Source: Botrytis cinerea B05.10 (lineage: Eukaryota > Ascomycota > Leotiomycetes > Helotiales > Sclerotiniaceae). From it: a stretch of DNA of 64,000 nt. The notes below the pieces were generated by a model. The model was not told where the DNA came from. It worked only from the letters and a program-made list of their open reading frames with translations, and ran no database searches. Shown here in pieces: positions 11,280-23,256 of the stretch; within the stretch, counting starts at the first letter, position 1; every line of letters begins with the position of its first letter. The position numbers and the translations under genes are program-made. The DNA lies in the NCBI RefSeq assembly GCF_000143535.2, contig NC_037311.1, forward strand, positions 124,001 to 188,000. The letters are read 5' to 3'.

Positions 11280-13591
11280 CTTGTCGATTTGGGGAAGAAG
11301 CGTGAAGATGAAAGAAAGGCAGGCGCAAGTGGGTGTCTTATGGGGTTTTTAAATATTTATCCTTGCCAGAACGCGCATAAAGCACACGGAATATTGGGTC
11401 GCTCTATTATTCACCCGAAGGTGGAGAACTTGGGGAGTTGGGGTGTTGGGGTAATTCAGTGCGGGGTTGTTAGCGCCGTCTAGTAACTTCCACTTTTCTA
11501 AGCGGAGGAATTGAATCCTTGCACTCATGTTTATTATTTGGCTCGTTTGGTTGGAAGTATTTCTGATTGGATTTTCTGTTATCATGGAACCCATTGAAAC
11601 AAGCTTTCGGAAACCGGCGGAACAGGAATTCACTGGTATATTCGAATTCGCAGAAGTCGATTCACGGATGCCAGCGAATCAGAGATTGAGTTCGGGCAGA
11701 ACAGATTGTATCATTGGTAAGATTACAGACACCGCAGGTGTGGCTAATGCAGCAGGGGCATGGTGGCCGGGACAGCAAGTGCTGCAGGCAGGTATATACT
11801 GAATCTCAATTTTAGACTGCAGGGTGATTGCTGTCATGTCAGCCTGTGAAGCACCAGTGGAGGAGCTTGTCAAGATGACACCTAGGCAGTCGTTCCTTTG
11901 AACAACAAATCCTGAAATAGCCAACATCTTGATCTTGTTAGATTGCACGAATTGCATCCATAATCAGAGCGTTGGTGGCCCGAGCCATAACGAAATTGCC
12001 ACATGGAAAGGTGTTCCTGTTAAGACCTATTGCATGCAGGGTCGCTACAATCAGCTTGGCCGAAACCAAGCCCCTGGTTCGCAGCTGCATATATTCGCGG
12101 AGCATCTGCGCATCCTAATTGGAAGGGCTAAAAGGTGCTTCGGGGGAACTGAGATGACGGTTCAGGGATACCAGATAGACAAGACGATTTGATCACATGC
12201 TTTCTGTCAAGTACCTAGGTACTCGAGAGAGATTACTATCCAATGACAATAAAGCACCCAAATGTTGGCGCGCAACCCTAGTGTTCCCAATATTGGGATA
12301 GCGATCAAGGATGATGAATGGGATCGTCTGATCATAAAAGAAGTGAATTCTATTCCAAAGCTAAATTGCGCTTTTACGAAGATAGTCGACATGTAATTGC
12401 GGCCTCTAGTTCCATTTTGAGGTCTAGACCAGCTCGTGTTGAAATAGGGGAAAAGTCAGATCGGTGATGCTGCCGAATCAGAAGTATTGAGCTCATTCTG
12501 AGGAAGGCGTCTGGTTGAGGTAATTGTAATTGTCATCACTTGATCCTCCGAGATTGCTGACAAGCGATGATAATTTCGGACAGTTTTATGAGTGAGAGGT
12601 ACCATGTCCGCTTCATCTCAGATGATTAGATAGGGTAGCCTATTGAACTTCTCGTAAATGGGGAGCCAGTCGGTGGATGGGAATCATTGTCTGATGTGCG
12701 CGCAGGGAATTTCATTGGTTGGGTTAGAGTTCTTCTTTGCGGCGGCTTGTAGTGTTGGCGTTGTGAAACCGGGGTAGATAACGAGAACGGAGATCTGGGG
12801 GAGGTTGACACGCTGACACCTTGGTGCAAAGGGGCAGAATGCTTTCGCATGATGGACTCCAAAGATGGCTGGAGTGCCAATGTTGTCAAGACATCCTATC
12901 ACCACGTGAATGAGTGAGTCACCTGACGTTCAAAATAAGTGGGTGTTGATGTCAACCCTGCAATCTACCCACGGCATACATTGTGGTGGTATATATAGGA
13001 TCAATGCTGTCGACGTGAAAGGGAGCGGTCCGATGATAGAAATTGGAAAGCACTTGAGCCGGAATACCTCGCGATGAAACAGCATTTAGGTACTGTAGTC
13101 CGTAGTGCTGGTTTCGAATTTTGAATGCAACAATTTGAGAGTCGTATTGACATGGATGACTCGGGGCAGGAGACAAGTAACAAGTTCACACACCACGACC
13201 GAACAAGTCACTTGAGTTTTTTCTCGACAATCAAAGGTTCAAAATGCCCTGATAACTAGGTGACATGTAGGGAAGATCATAATGTCCCATAATCTCGACA
13301 TTTTGCTGAGTGACATGTTGGACTCCAGTCTACCAGCATCGCGGTGAAAAGCCATTCATTTATTAGTGGGTTTGACACGACACCACGCCCAGGTATAGTT
13401 ATGTCTTTGATGGGGCGTGAGTATCAAATTTCTTGTCAGCTACCCAGCACGTGTGGTGTAATACCAGACATATTATATAGGAAAAGGCGAAACGGAAGAA
13501 AATTCAGCCTCATGTGTCAAAGTCTGACATTTCCATTTAACTGCCAGAAACAACCTTTCGTGAGGATCAAGACTTCTTTTGGCCCTTCAAA
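11280..13591. other. 2.3-kb intergenic region
   Basis: Contains the sugar porter promoter at its left end, including a CGG pair at 11608-11620, and the start region of the membrane protein at its right end. Open frames up to about 90 codons (for example 11527-11802) lack any recognisable motif. I do not support a gene here. Confidence 0.5.
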
Positions 13592-15903
13592 ATGATCGAA
13601 TTAAGTCGGCGCAAGTTAGCCGATACGCCAATTGACTACCAAGCACTCGATGATATTACTTTCAACCCAGAGTCGCTCTCGACACCTGTGGGCAGTGATA
13701 AAGACCCTTTGGTGCCATCATCATCACCATCCGATAAATCGGTGGCTGATGGCGATGATATTTCTTACGCTCAAAGAAAATCTACACAAATTACAAGGCC
13801 TCCATCCGCTACCTGGGGAATTCATTGGAAGAAACCCTCGTTTATTGGGTTAATGTTTTTGGCTGGCTTTATTCTTTCATTGGCTCATCACCTTTACTAC
13901 ATGTCGCTCAGCGGCGAAAGAACTGGCGACGAGAAAAAACAAGCTTGGCCCACCCGCATTGGCACCGGGTTTGCCTTTTTAATTACATCTTGTTTCAAGG
14001 CAACAACGACGGCTGCGTTAGGTCAATATATCTGGACGGTTGTCAAACGCCAACCATTGAGCATAAGTATTATTTGTGGTAAGGCTTCGAGATCCTTAGA
14101 CTAATCTACACAACAGAAAACTTAGATCATCTTTTTGCTTTGTCAACGGATCCAATAGCCCTGTTCAGTATCGAGCTATTAAAAGGGGCAAAACTTGCCA
14201 TTTTGTTAGGTGCCATTACATGGTATGTTTTAAATACCAGAGGTCTGATAGTCTGAACTGCAATCCAACAATAAAGGGGGTCGAAATGGCTCCGATAATG
14301 CAGTTGATATTAAATGTCAAAATGCCACATCGTTTTGGCTGGTTCAGACTATCGGAAATCCTTCATTCAAAGCGTAAGCAGAATCGTCACTGATTTCTAT
14401 AGGCTTTTGGGACTTGCAAGCATTGCACCTGCAGCGACTTTGACAATCGTTGCAAAGAATATCTCCCAAGAAGTGCGTTTGCCAGTTCTTGATTTTTCCA
14501 AAGCCATTTGGAACAATTCTGTGGACGGCCAGTACAATGCAGTCTCAATCACCAATACCATTGCAATAAATACAGCTTCGAATATCGATGTGTTAGGGTT
14601 ATCTAGGCAAGTGTCCGGATCTGAATGGTCATACACTTTGCAGTTTCATGGCCCGTCGATAAAATGCAACGAACCGAACGGCACCCAGCAGGCCATATTC
14701 AACAACATCACCAAGTATTATGAACAAAACAACATTTTCACATACGATGATCAAAATGATAATCGTACAAATACAACGTTCGGAGTGGGCTCTGGCAGAA
14801 TTGTTTACACTTCGTGGAGCTCTTGGTATGCAGGAGGTACACCAAATACCGGGTTTCTCCCACCATCACTAGCATCATATGGGTCCTATTATCCTCAACT
14901 ATGGATCCAGACTTCAACCTCGGAATTGGTTTGTACTGCAGTAAACGCGACGTTCAATATCGCAGTATCGTACATTGATGGAGTCCAACATGTCACTCAG
15001 CAAAATGTCGAGATCATTGGACATTATGATCTTTCATACATGAACGTTGGTAGTATAGAAAGCGGTCCTACAATTACTGATTCTAATGGTGTTACAACCG
15101 CAACAGCAACTGGCGCATCGGCAAACGTGCTATGGAACCAATATATTCCGCATATGTATGCTCTTGGAGCTATACTTGGCGGGAACATAACTTTACAAGA
15201 TGTCACTCTTGGCAGTAGTCATAATGAACAATACAGCGGCTATGGAGCAACTAATATTCTTGGGACAGGTTTGATGGCCTGTGAGGAAATTGCTAGTACC
15301 CCATTCAAGAATGAAAGTTCATATCTTATCCGCGACCCCTCTTCTACATTTACCAATACCTTCACTTCAACAACCCAACCTTGGCTATGTCGAAATCAAA
15401 CCTTGGCGCGTGGTATTGAAGATCTAGCAAACAATATCACCATCAGTTATCTCAGCTCGCCGGATTTGACGAGTGATAGCGATCTGCAGCAAATCATCAC
15501 CTCCAACACAAACAATTATTATGTATACCATCCGCTTTGGCTTCTTATATCGTATGGCCTGGCCCTCTTATTTTCCGTCATAGCTGTCGCAGTCGGTGTT
15601 CACGCTATACACTCCAATGGGGTAGTACATTCAAATTCCTTTTCGGCTATTGTTGCTACTACTCGTAACCCAGAATTGGACAAATTTTTGGGGAGGTCTT
15701 GTTTAGGTGCCGACCCATTGCGAGAGGATTCTGAACAACGCAGGCTCAAATTTGGTCTAGTATCAGATGAGGTCATAACAGGCAATCTTAAGTCTGCTGA
15801 TGGAGAATCCGAAAGTCAATGGCAGATGGAGAAACATTCTCATGTTGCATTTGGGCCTGAACAAAATGTCGGACAACTAAGGAAAGGAGAGCTGTGTATT
15901 TGA
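13592..15903 (+). CDS. Fungal integral membrane protein with large glycosylated ectodomain
   Basis: Function unknown. Three exons (13592-14078, 14117-14222, 14403-15903) give 697 residues. The cytosolic N-terminus of about 80 residues is followed by four membrane segments: PSFIGLMFLAGFILSLAHHL, FAFLITSCFKATTTAALG, KLAILLGAITWLLGL together with SIAPAATLTIVA, and near the C-terminus LWLLISYGLALLFSVIAVAV. Between the third and fourth lies an ectodomain of roughly 350 residues with many N-x-S/T sites (for example NITK, NATF, NNITIS). This architecture (KPSFIG, IWTVVKRQPLSI, LDHLFALSTDP) belongs to a widespread ascomycete family without assigned role. The second intron is 180 bp, longer than its neighbours, so alternative splicing is possible. 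Reading frames elsewhere in the gene are clean. Confidence 0.85.
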
Positions 15904-16096
15904 AATCAAGACTTGTTGAATTTTTTCAATACTCGATTACATCAAGTAGATACATGCATATAAAGGCCACTTGTATTTTTTTGACATTCATAGAGTATTA
16001 TTAGGCGCTCTCCTATACAATCCAGGCTATTGTCTCAACTATCCCTTGGTTCCATATCGACCGGGCAAACCCCAATCTTGTTGTTAGTCAAATCCA

Positions 16097-17105
16097 TCAA
16101 CCAAAATTAGTTCCAAGAGCGATGGATTTGGTCGCATTTAAATCCTCTTGCAAATGTCTAATCTTGTCCTCTAAAGCAGTCACACAGTCAGGCCCTAGAG
16201 GCATACGCAGATAATTATGCCCTCCTATTACAGCTTTCACAACTGCTCGCGCAGCTTTATCAGGATCTCCTTTCACAAAGTCCGGAATAGACATAATGTT
16301 CACAGTTCCGTTCACCATCTGCTCAACCGCAGTACCTTTGTATGATTCACTAAAACCATTACTGACTTGATACTGAGCTGGCGTCCTGATCCTGCTTGCG
16401 AATGGCGTTCGGAATGCTCCTGGCTCTACGATGAGAACTTTGATGCCGAAAGTCTTGAGTTCATGAGAGAGGGATTCGTAAACTGCCTCAATTGCGAATT
16501 TACTGGCGGAATATGATGATCGTGCCGGACGCGATATAAACCTTTGAATGCGCAATATTTTATCAATGGAGGTCCAAGAGCAGTGTAACGGGCAGTGAAA
16601 AGGGACCCAACAAGCTGGTTTTGACATACCCGGCACCACTACTTATAAGGACAAGGTGCCCTGATCTTTTTGACCGCATTACTGGAAGACAGGCTCGTAC
16701 GGCTCGGAGAGGCCCATAGAAATTGACCTCCATCTGCTCTCGTACTTCACCCTCGCTATTTATGCACGTCAGTGAAAATACCATCATTGCGCATGAACTT
16801 AACACTGACCTTGTGTCCTCCACTCCACCAATAAATGCATAACCTGCGTTATTAATTAAAACATCGATGTCATACTCTGTTGCGCACTTCGAAAACCTCT
16901 CAAAGGCATCCTTTTGAGCGGGATCTAAGGCTATCCAGATTCCTCCTCTTGTCACGAATTCAGGAAAGCATAGTTCGGCTTTGTCTACGTCGCGAGTCGT
17001 TCCAACTACTCTGTCGCCTGACTTGAGAGCTTCAAGGGCGAGGGATTTGCCGATGCCGGAGGAGGCGCCTGTTATTAGCCAGGTGGAGGATTTTGTTGCT
17101 GCCAT
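16097..17105 (-). CDS. Short-chain dehydrogenase/reductase (classical SDR)
   Basis: An NAD(P)-dependent oxidoreductase. Three exons (17105-16810, 16755-16630, 16541-16097) give 288 residues, as expected for a classical SDR. The cofactor motif TGASSGIG is at residues 12-19. NNAG follows strand 4, the catalytic Ser is in LISSGAG, and the Tyr/Lys pair is in YSASK. TTRD after strand 2 suggests NADP preference (inference). The C-terminal region (VEPGAFRTPFA and DKAARAVVKAV) resembles fungal retinol-dehydrogenase-like or versicolorin-reductase-like SDRs, so the substrate cannot be assigned. It is convergent with the membrane protein upstream (193 bp between stops) and has no obvious pathway partners. 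Confidence 0.92.
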
Positions 17106-18038
17106 AATGTATATTGATATCTGATCGGGGACTAGTATCTAATAATGATGATTAGACTGAAATGGCATGTCAAGCACTCGGGGCTTTTATCAAGTAAAGA
17201 GGTTGTCGGGTTTAACATGCTTCCAGCGGAGTTACTACTAACTCCACCATTGCAGTAAGACCTTGAGTACCTATCTAGATAGTTGAATTTCTAGAATCTT
17301 ACACACTACAATTTCCTGTCACCACATTTACTCTACATTAAGTTGAAATCTCTTGGTGTCAAGCGATGCCCAGCAGACAGGATGAGGCTACCGAAGTTTC
17401 ACAAATGATCATTAAAGTGTTAAAAGTAAGGGCAATTGGATTGGATTGAATCAATAAAGTGGCATACGCACAGCTAGAAAACATATAGAGAACTTCTTTG
17501 GAAACGACGAGATCCCGAACTCGTTGTGAAGGAATATCGACGAAATCGCAGTAGAGTAAGTGAGTGGCGCAGACCACTTGCAGCTAATGATTTTAGACTC
17601 GTGCTAGAAATTGGTTCCCGGTAAGCTTCTAGAAGAATGAATTAAAAAGCAACTGCAGTTGCAGAGTTGAATTGTCTTTGAAACCCATCTTGGTTACTGG
17701 ACCAAACTCTACTTCGAAAAACACACTTTACTCGTACGTTGTTCGGATAATGGGGATAATGGGGTTTGTGTCAAGATGTAAGAAACGCCAAATAATAGCA
17801 ACAATCATTGTAGTCGTGTTTGAAGGAAAAGTCTGCACATGAAGAATTTTTCTTATGGGGAAGTAGAACGCAAATGAGTGAAAGATTTGATGTGGACCTT
17901 CATTGGCCTTTCTTAAACAGATGAATCTAGGCACAACTAGAAGCCTTCTCAGTCAAATTGTTCATTCGTGCATGAGAAAAGGTGTGCTTTAAGAGTACCT
18001 GTTATGCTTTAGAACGCCTATTATGTGCTATTTGAGAC
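17106..18038. other. Intergenic region between SDR and TRM61
   Basis: 933 bp holding the SDR promoter and the TRM61 3' UTR. I see no gene, RNA or repeat. Confidence 0.6.
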
Positions 18039-19629
18039 CTATTCCTGTGGCTTTTCTCCGGTCTTCTCTGTAACTGATCCAGTCGCTCCATTTGCAGATC
18101 CCACACTATCGACAGCTGGCGGAGAAGCAGTGGCCTCGGGCTTGATATGGCTGGCTCTCGCGGCTTTCTTCATTTGTCTCTTGCTCATAGGCAGTTCAAC
18201 TTGTTTTGTCGTATTAGTTTCCATTTCACCATTAAAGTTCACCTGCCACTTTTCTCTTGCCTTCCTTTCATCCTCTTCATTCCACTCCCTCGGCAATACT
18301 GCAAACACCAGATACGAAGTGTGAGTCCTGACTTCTGGTTCTGTCTTGTGTATTAGTTTTCCTTCCTTATAAATCTTGCCCTCGACCAAACTCTTTATCA
18401 GTGTTTCCCTAGTATTTGGATTTTGTCTTGGCATTTTGTCTGGAGCGTCGCCTTTCTTGTGGAAAGTTTGATGTCCGATTTCGACTTCTAGTAACCGACT
18501 CACGGCTTCCTCGACATTGGCCGGTGTAGTTTGCAGACCTCTTTGTACTCCGTTATCGATGCCTATTCGTTCTCGCCGGATTTCAAATCGCTTTGCTGAT
18601 AATTCTACCATCTCAATATCGACCCAACCAAGTTGTCGCATAACAGATATGGTTCGTTGAACTTGTTCGATACATGGGGAGAAAGTGCACAGATGAACAG
18701 GTGCTTCCGGATTGAGAGCAGAGACGAATGGTTCGGTGATGGGTTTCGTTGGAGATACTTCGCCGTTAGGGTTCTTGATAGGAGGCGGGGGGGATCGAGT
18801 AAGATGCGGGAGCGCTAGCCATGGAGCGGGTAAATCCAGAAATATAGATTCAGCCTTGGGGCTTTTTCCATCAACTACGAATCCCCCTTCACAAACATCT
18901 CGATGAGTAATCTCCACAAGTTCATCTAATCCATGCTCTTGCAATTCCTCAACTAATTTCGCATGTCTCGGTTCATGAAATTCGAAACTCCAGACTTTGC
19001 CCAACTTGCGCTTCTTTATTGTATGTTCATCAGGATATCCATTAAATACAGCTCTAGTAGATGCATGCGTAAAGGATCCACTACCGGCTCCGGCTTCAAT
19101 TATACTCGTTCCAGGTCTTGCGCGTATACGATGTAAAATATAACTGTAATCAGGAGTGTAAACAACTTGCGTTCGATGTGGTAAGGAATTGGTCCAATTC
19201 TCAGGTGTGGGAGGTAGGAAATGTATGAATCCGCTTCCAGCAGCTACAGCTTCGGTCATCTCTTTGGTGCTCGCAGGAGTTGGCGAGCCATCCTCTGGGT
19301 TTTCTGTTATGACTTCTACGGCTTTCGGGGTCTCGGCAGCTTCCACATCGTCTCGCTTTCGTTTTTTGTCACCTCTTCGCCCTCTAGATCCGGTATCAAC
19401 TTTTGATGCAAGTACTTGAGTGCCCCATGGTATTCCAATCAATGTTGTATGCGGAAAAGATCCGAATCGAGTGTTCGTCACCTTTCCCTCTGCGTATCCT
19501 TCATCCTTTTCGTCGGTGCTCTTGAGAATTGTTGGAGTTTGGAGATCTCTTTTTAAATGTAGGATTGCCAATTGATCTGAAGACGAGATTGCTCCAGGAT
19601 AGAGAAACGGCGATCTTCTATTACTCATT
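18039..19629 (-). CDS. TRM61: tRNA (adenine58-N1)-methyltransferase catalytic subunit
   Basis: Catalytic half of the Trm6-Trm61 complex that makes m1A58 in the T-loop of tRNAs, in the nucleus. Single exon, 529 residues from the start MSNRRSPFLYPG at 19629; an in-frame ATG at 19673 would add 15 residues, but the downstream ATG has the better context (A at -3) and is followed by conserved-looking sequence. The SAM-binding motif I is IIEAGAGSGSFTHA (about residues 176-189), followed by an acidic WSFEFHEPRH and the motif IV region FLDLPAPWLA typical of Trm61. A low-complexity Lys/Arg-rich insertion (RGRRGDKKRKRDD) near residue 85-95 may be a nuclear localisation signal. The C-terminal tail is basic and glutamine/lysine-rich. 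It is divergent from the cysteinyl-tRNA synthetase. Confidence 0.93.
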
Positions 19630-19934
19630 GTGAGTACCTCGTATGCTGTTGTTGCTTGCGATAAGGACTTCAAGAAGTTCTGGGCTTTTTAATCTTGTTC
19701 GATTTGTCTCGTTCCTTCTTCTGTGCGAAAGAAATAATTTTACAATCACAAGGCTAGATTTGAACCTTACAACAAGGCTGAAAAAGATAACCCCCACGAT
19801 AAATTTATTTTCAGCCCACCGAGTAATACTTGAGTGACATTGTATCAAATCAACGAATCAGCCCGCCCTTTACTTACCTATAATTATCACACAAAGAAGT
19901 GACTCAATTTCTTCATGATATTTCTACGAACTGA
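19630..19934. promoter_or_regulatory. Bidirectional promoter TRM61 / cysteinyl-tRNA synthetase
   Basis: A 305-bp spacer separates the two divergent ATGs, both genes acting on tRNA. It is AT-rich and no TATA box is evident. Co-regulation is an inference from the layout. Confidence 0.5.
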
Positions 19935-22479
19935 ATGTTTCTTCCCTTACGCTCTCTAAGATTTTCTACTTTCCCTCGTTCTTATATTCATTTGCTTACA
20001 GTCCGAAAGCTTACTACGAATAATTTCACAAAAATGGATCAATTGAAAGTTCACAACTCTTTGAAACCTGGTGGTCCAGTTCCATTTGTACCTATTGAGA
20101 AAGGAAAGGTTTCTTGGTATGTCTGTGGACCAACAGTATATGATCACTCGCACTTGGGACATGCTAGAAACTATGTTTCTACCGATATTATACGCAGAAT
20201 CATGAAAGATTATTTTGGGTTTGATCTTAATTTTGTTATGAACATTACAGATGTCGATGACAAGGTGGGATGCATAGAATCTAGAATGGCGGGGTAATTG
20301 ACTGATGATCTTTTGACAGATTATCCTGAAAGCCCGAAGACAAAAGCTACTGGAGCTGGAAAAATCGAAAACATATACCGAACCAGAGCTCGCAAAATTG
20401 GCCGCAGAAGCTTTCCAATCTTACGCAACAGCAAATCTTCCCGAACTACTAAAAGACGGCACTCAACTTACACCTAGCAATTATGCGGAAAGAAGAGATA
20501 TTGCATACGGAAAAGTATTGGCGGGTGGAACATTGACAGGCGAAGGAAAACCAGGAGATGCGGAAGCGAAGATGAAGATGCATATAAGCAATCTTTCTTC
20601 TGCGGCACAAGCTATCCAACAAGAGAAGATTTTCGGTGGAGCAGATGAGATTCTGCTTCCATATCTCGATTCTTTGTATAAGGATTCGATCGATGCGAAA
20701 GACCATACCATTTTCACCAATGTCACTCAATATTGGGAAGATCAATTCATGGAAGACATGGACGCACTGAATGTTATGCGACCAGATGTTATCACACGAG
20801 TTACCACTTATGTACCAAAGATCGCAATCTTTGTGAAGAAGATTATTGACAAGGGCTTTGCTTATGAATCAGACGGATCGGTTTACTTTGATATTGCAGC
20901 ATTCGAGAAAGCTGGCAATCCTTATGCACGATTGCGACCAGAGAGTAGAAACGATAAAGCCTTGCAGGAAGAAGGAGAAGGATCACTATCGAAGAACTTG
21001 GGTGGTAAACGAGGTGCAGGAGATTTTGCTCTCTGGAAAAAGTCTAAAGCAGGAGAACCAAGCTGGCCAAGTCCCTGGGGCGAAGGCAGACCTGGATGGC
21101 ATATCGAGTGCTCCGTTATGGCCTCCGATGTTCTGGGATCAAAGATGGATATACACTCTGGTGGCATTGATCTCGCGTTTCCTCATCACGACAACGAATT
21201 AGCACAAAGTGAGGCATATTTCTGCGAGCACGAGCAAGGCCCACACGAGTGGGTAAACTACTTCTTGCACATGGGGCATCTTTCTATTGCAGGATCAAAG
21301 ATGTCGAAGTCATTGAAAAACTTCCAGACCATTCGAGATGCACTAACTACCGATTATACTCCAAGGTCAATGAGAATAGTATTTCTGATGGGAAGATGGA
21401 ATGATGGTGTTGAGATTTCGCCAGATATGAGGCTGATGGCCGACGCATGGGAAGCGACCGTTAACAACTTCTTTGTCAATGTCAAATCCCACATCATTGA
21501 GGGTGGAAATTCGACATCCATTGAGGACTTGAAATCGCTTTCGATCCATCCAGAATTGCAAACAGCCTTGGACAAGGCACAGACAGATCTTCAAACCGCC
21601 CTCACAGAATCTTTCGATACGCCAAAAGCCATGCTCATCTTGCAAGAGCTGATCAAAGAATCGAATGTTCACATGGGCTCCCACAAATCTGATCTTGACA
21701 TCCACGGACTTGAAAAAGTTGCTCGATGGATAACCAAGATACTTGGCATCTTCGGTCTCGATGCAAATGCAAATGCACCATACGATGGACTTGGTTGGGC
21801 TAGCGCTTCTGTTGATAGCAATCATACCCCCGAACAGATTGTGGCACCTTATTCCAACGTCTTCAGACAAGTCAAAGAAGAAATTGAGGGTTTGTCGTTA
21901 CATACTGAGACTCTTGATAAATTGTTCGCGACAGATCTTGACAGCGAATTTTCCTCGCTTGTATCTTCGGGAACAAAAGATCAGGAAGCTCTCGCTCTTC
22001 CATATATCCGGGCCGTTGCGAGGACTAGAGACGAGTTGAGGCGGGTAGCACCAACATCTGAGCATAAGAAACACATTCTGGCATTATCTGATCGAATTCG
22101 GGACAACGATCTAACGAATCTCGGAGTGTATCTGGATGATAGACCAGATGACCAGGGTTCGCTCATCAAATTTATTCCAAAAGAAGAGCTTTTAGCACAA
22201 AAAGAGGAGAAGGCCGCTAAGGAAAGAGAGAAGGCAGCACAAAAAGAAGCCGCCAAACTTGCTAGAGAGAAGTTGGAACAAGAAAGGATTGAAAAGGCAA
22301 AGCTCAGTCCAGTGGATATGTTCAAGGACGATAGATTCAGTGCATGGGATGTTGATGGTATGCCGACAAAGACGAAAGATGGGGAAGATGTACCCAAGAG
22401 TGCATTGAAAAAGTTGAAGAAGGATTGGGACAGACAGAAGAAAGCTCATGAGGACTGGAAAGCTAAGGCGCAGTCATGA
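19935..22479 (+). CDS. Cysteinyl-tRNA synthetase, probably dual-targeted
   Basis: Charges tRNA-Cys with cysteine. Two exons (19935-20264, 20320-22479) give 829 residues. Class I signatures are HLGHAR (HIGH equivalent) within CGPTVYDHSHLGHAR, and KMSKS within GSKMSKSLKNF. Zinc ligands are provided by the Cys of WYVCGP, the Cys of HIECSVMA and the FPHHDNE block, as in the family. The protein ends in a charged, Lys/Glu-rich coiled helix (about residues 735-770) and a eukaryotic extension. The first 33 residues (MFLPLRSLRFSTFPRSYIHL and following) are Arg/Ser/Leu-rich without acidic residues, a likely mitochondrial presequence. A second in-frame ATG at 20034 has an excellent context (AAAATGG), so leaky scanning could give both mitochondrial and cytosolic enzyme. 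Confidence 0.96.
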
Positions 22480-23256
22480 GGACTCATCAAGTCCATTTGA
22501 TAAAGGGGAAGCGAAAAGCGAAAGGGTGATTTAGCTTGAGGTGATGATGTGAAATTTTTGCTTTTACAACATATCCTGAAGAAAATTAGAGATATTATGT
22601 CGTTAGTTTCTACCTTGCACTTCTAATCACAGATTGAGAAAAGACGAGGCCCGTCGAGTGCTATCTTGTTGATCCAATGCCCCTCCCTTCGTTGAATCGC
22701 TGGCATGAGGAAAGCAAGTGGTCTGTTAGACACAAGGTAGTCGGTACGCTCTGTAGTTCACATTTAACCGGACATTCTCCGTCCACTTCCGGTCGCCCAC
22801 ACCAACCACAAGCACAATGCTTTCTATGGAGCCTTCCACCCGATGTTCCTTCTCTCCCTTCCATTCTTTTCTTCACTTGGTCCAAATCCCCACATTCCGA
22901 GCCAGCAACCTCACTTCGTACCCCCAATATCTTACATGAAATTGACCCGCCTCCCCCGCCATCCTCCACGATCTTAGTCTCCGTCCTCACCGTCCACCTT
23001 TCGCTCTGAAATAGGCTGATCAATGACATGACATCTCATACGATGGATTGACTGGTGATTGCATGCTTGATCAATTGTGCACGATACGATACGATACGGT
23101 ACGATACGGTACGACACGATACAGGACGACACAATACGATACGATACAGTACAGTGCAACAGGATCCCGAGAAACCGGAGACGCCGAAAGACCGAGGGAA
23201 AACGCGACAGCGCCCGCATCCTATGAGATAAATTAATCCACCGTATAACGTTGAGC
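22480..23256. other. Intergenic region and leader of the C2H2 regulator
   Basis: 777 bp with no supportable gene. It carries the 3' UTR of the synthetase, a C/T-rich block around 22840-22980 and the pentanucleotide array described separately. Confidence 0.55.
23081..23155. repeat. Degenerate GATAC pentanucleotide array
   Basis: About 15 imperfect copies of a 5-bp unit (GATAC, with GGTAC, GACAC, AATAC and AGTAC variants) end about 100 bp upstream of the regulator's ATG, so they probably fall in its leader or core promoter. Confidence 0.9.
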
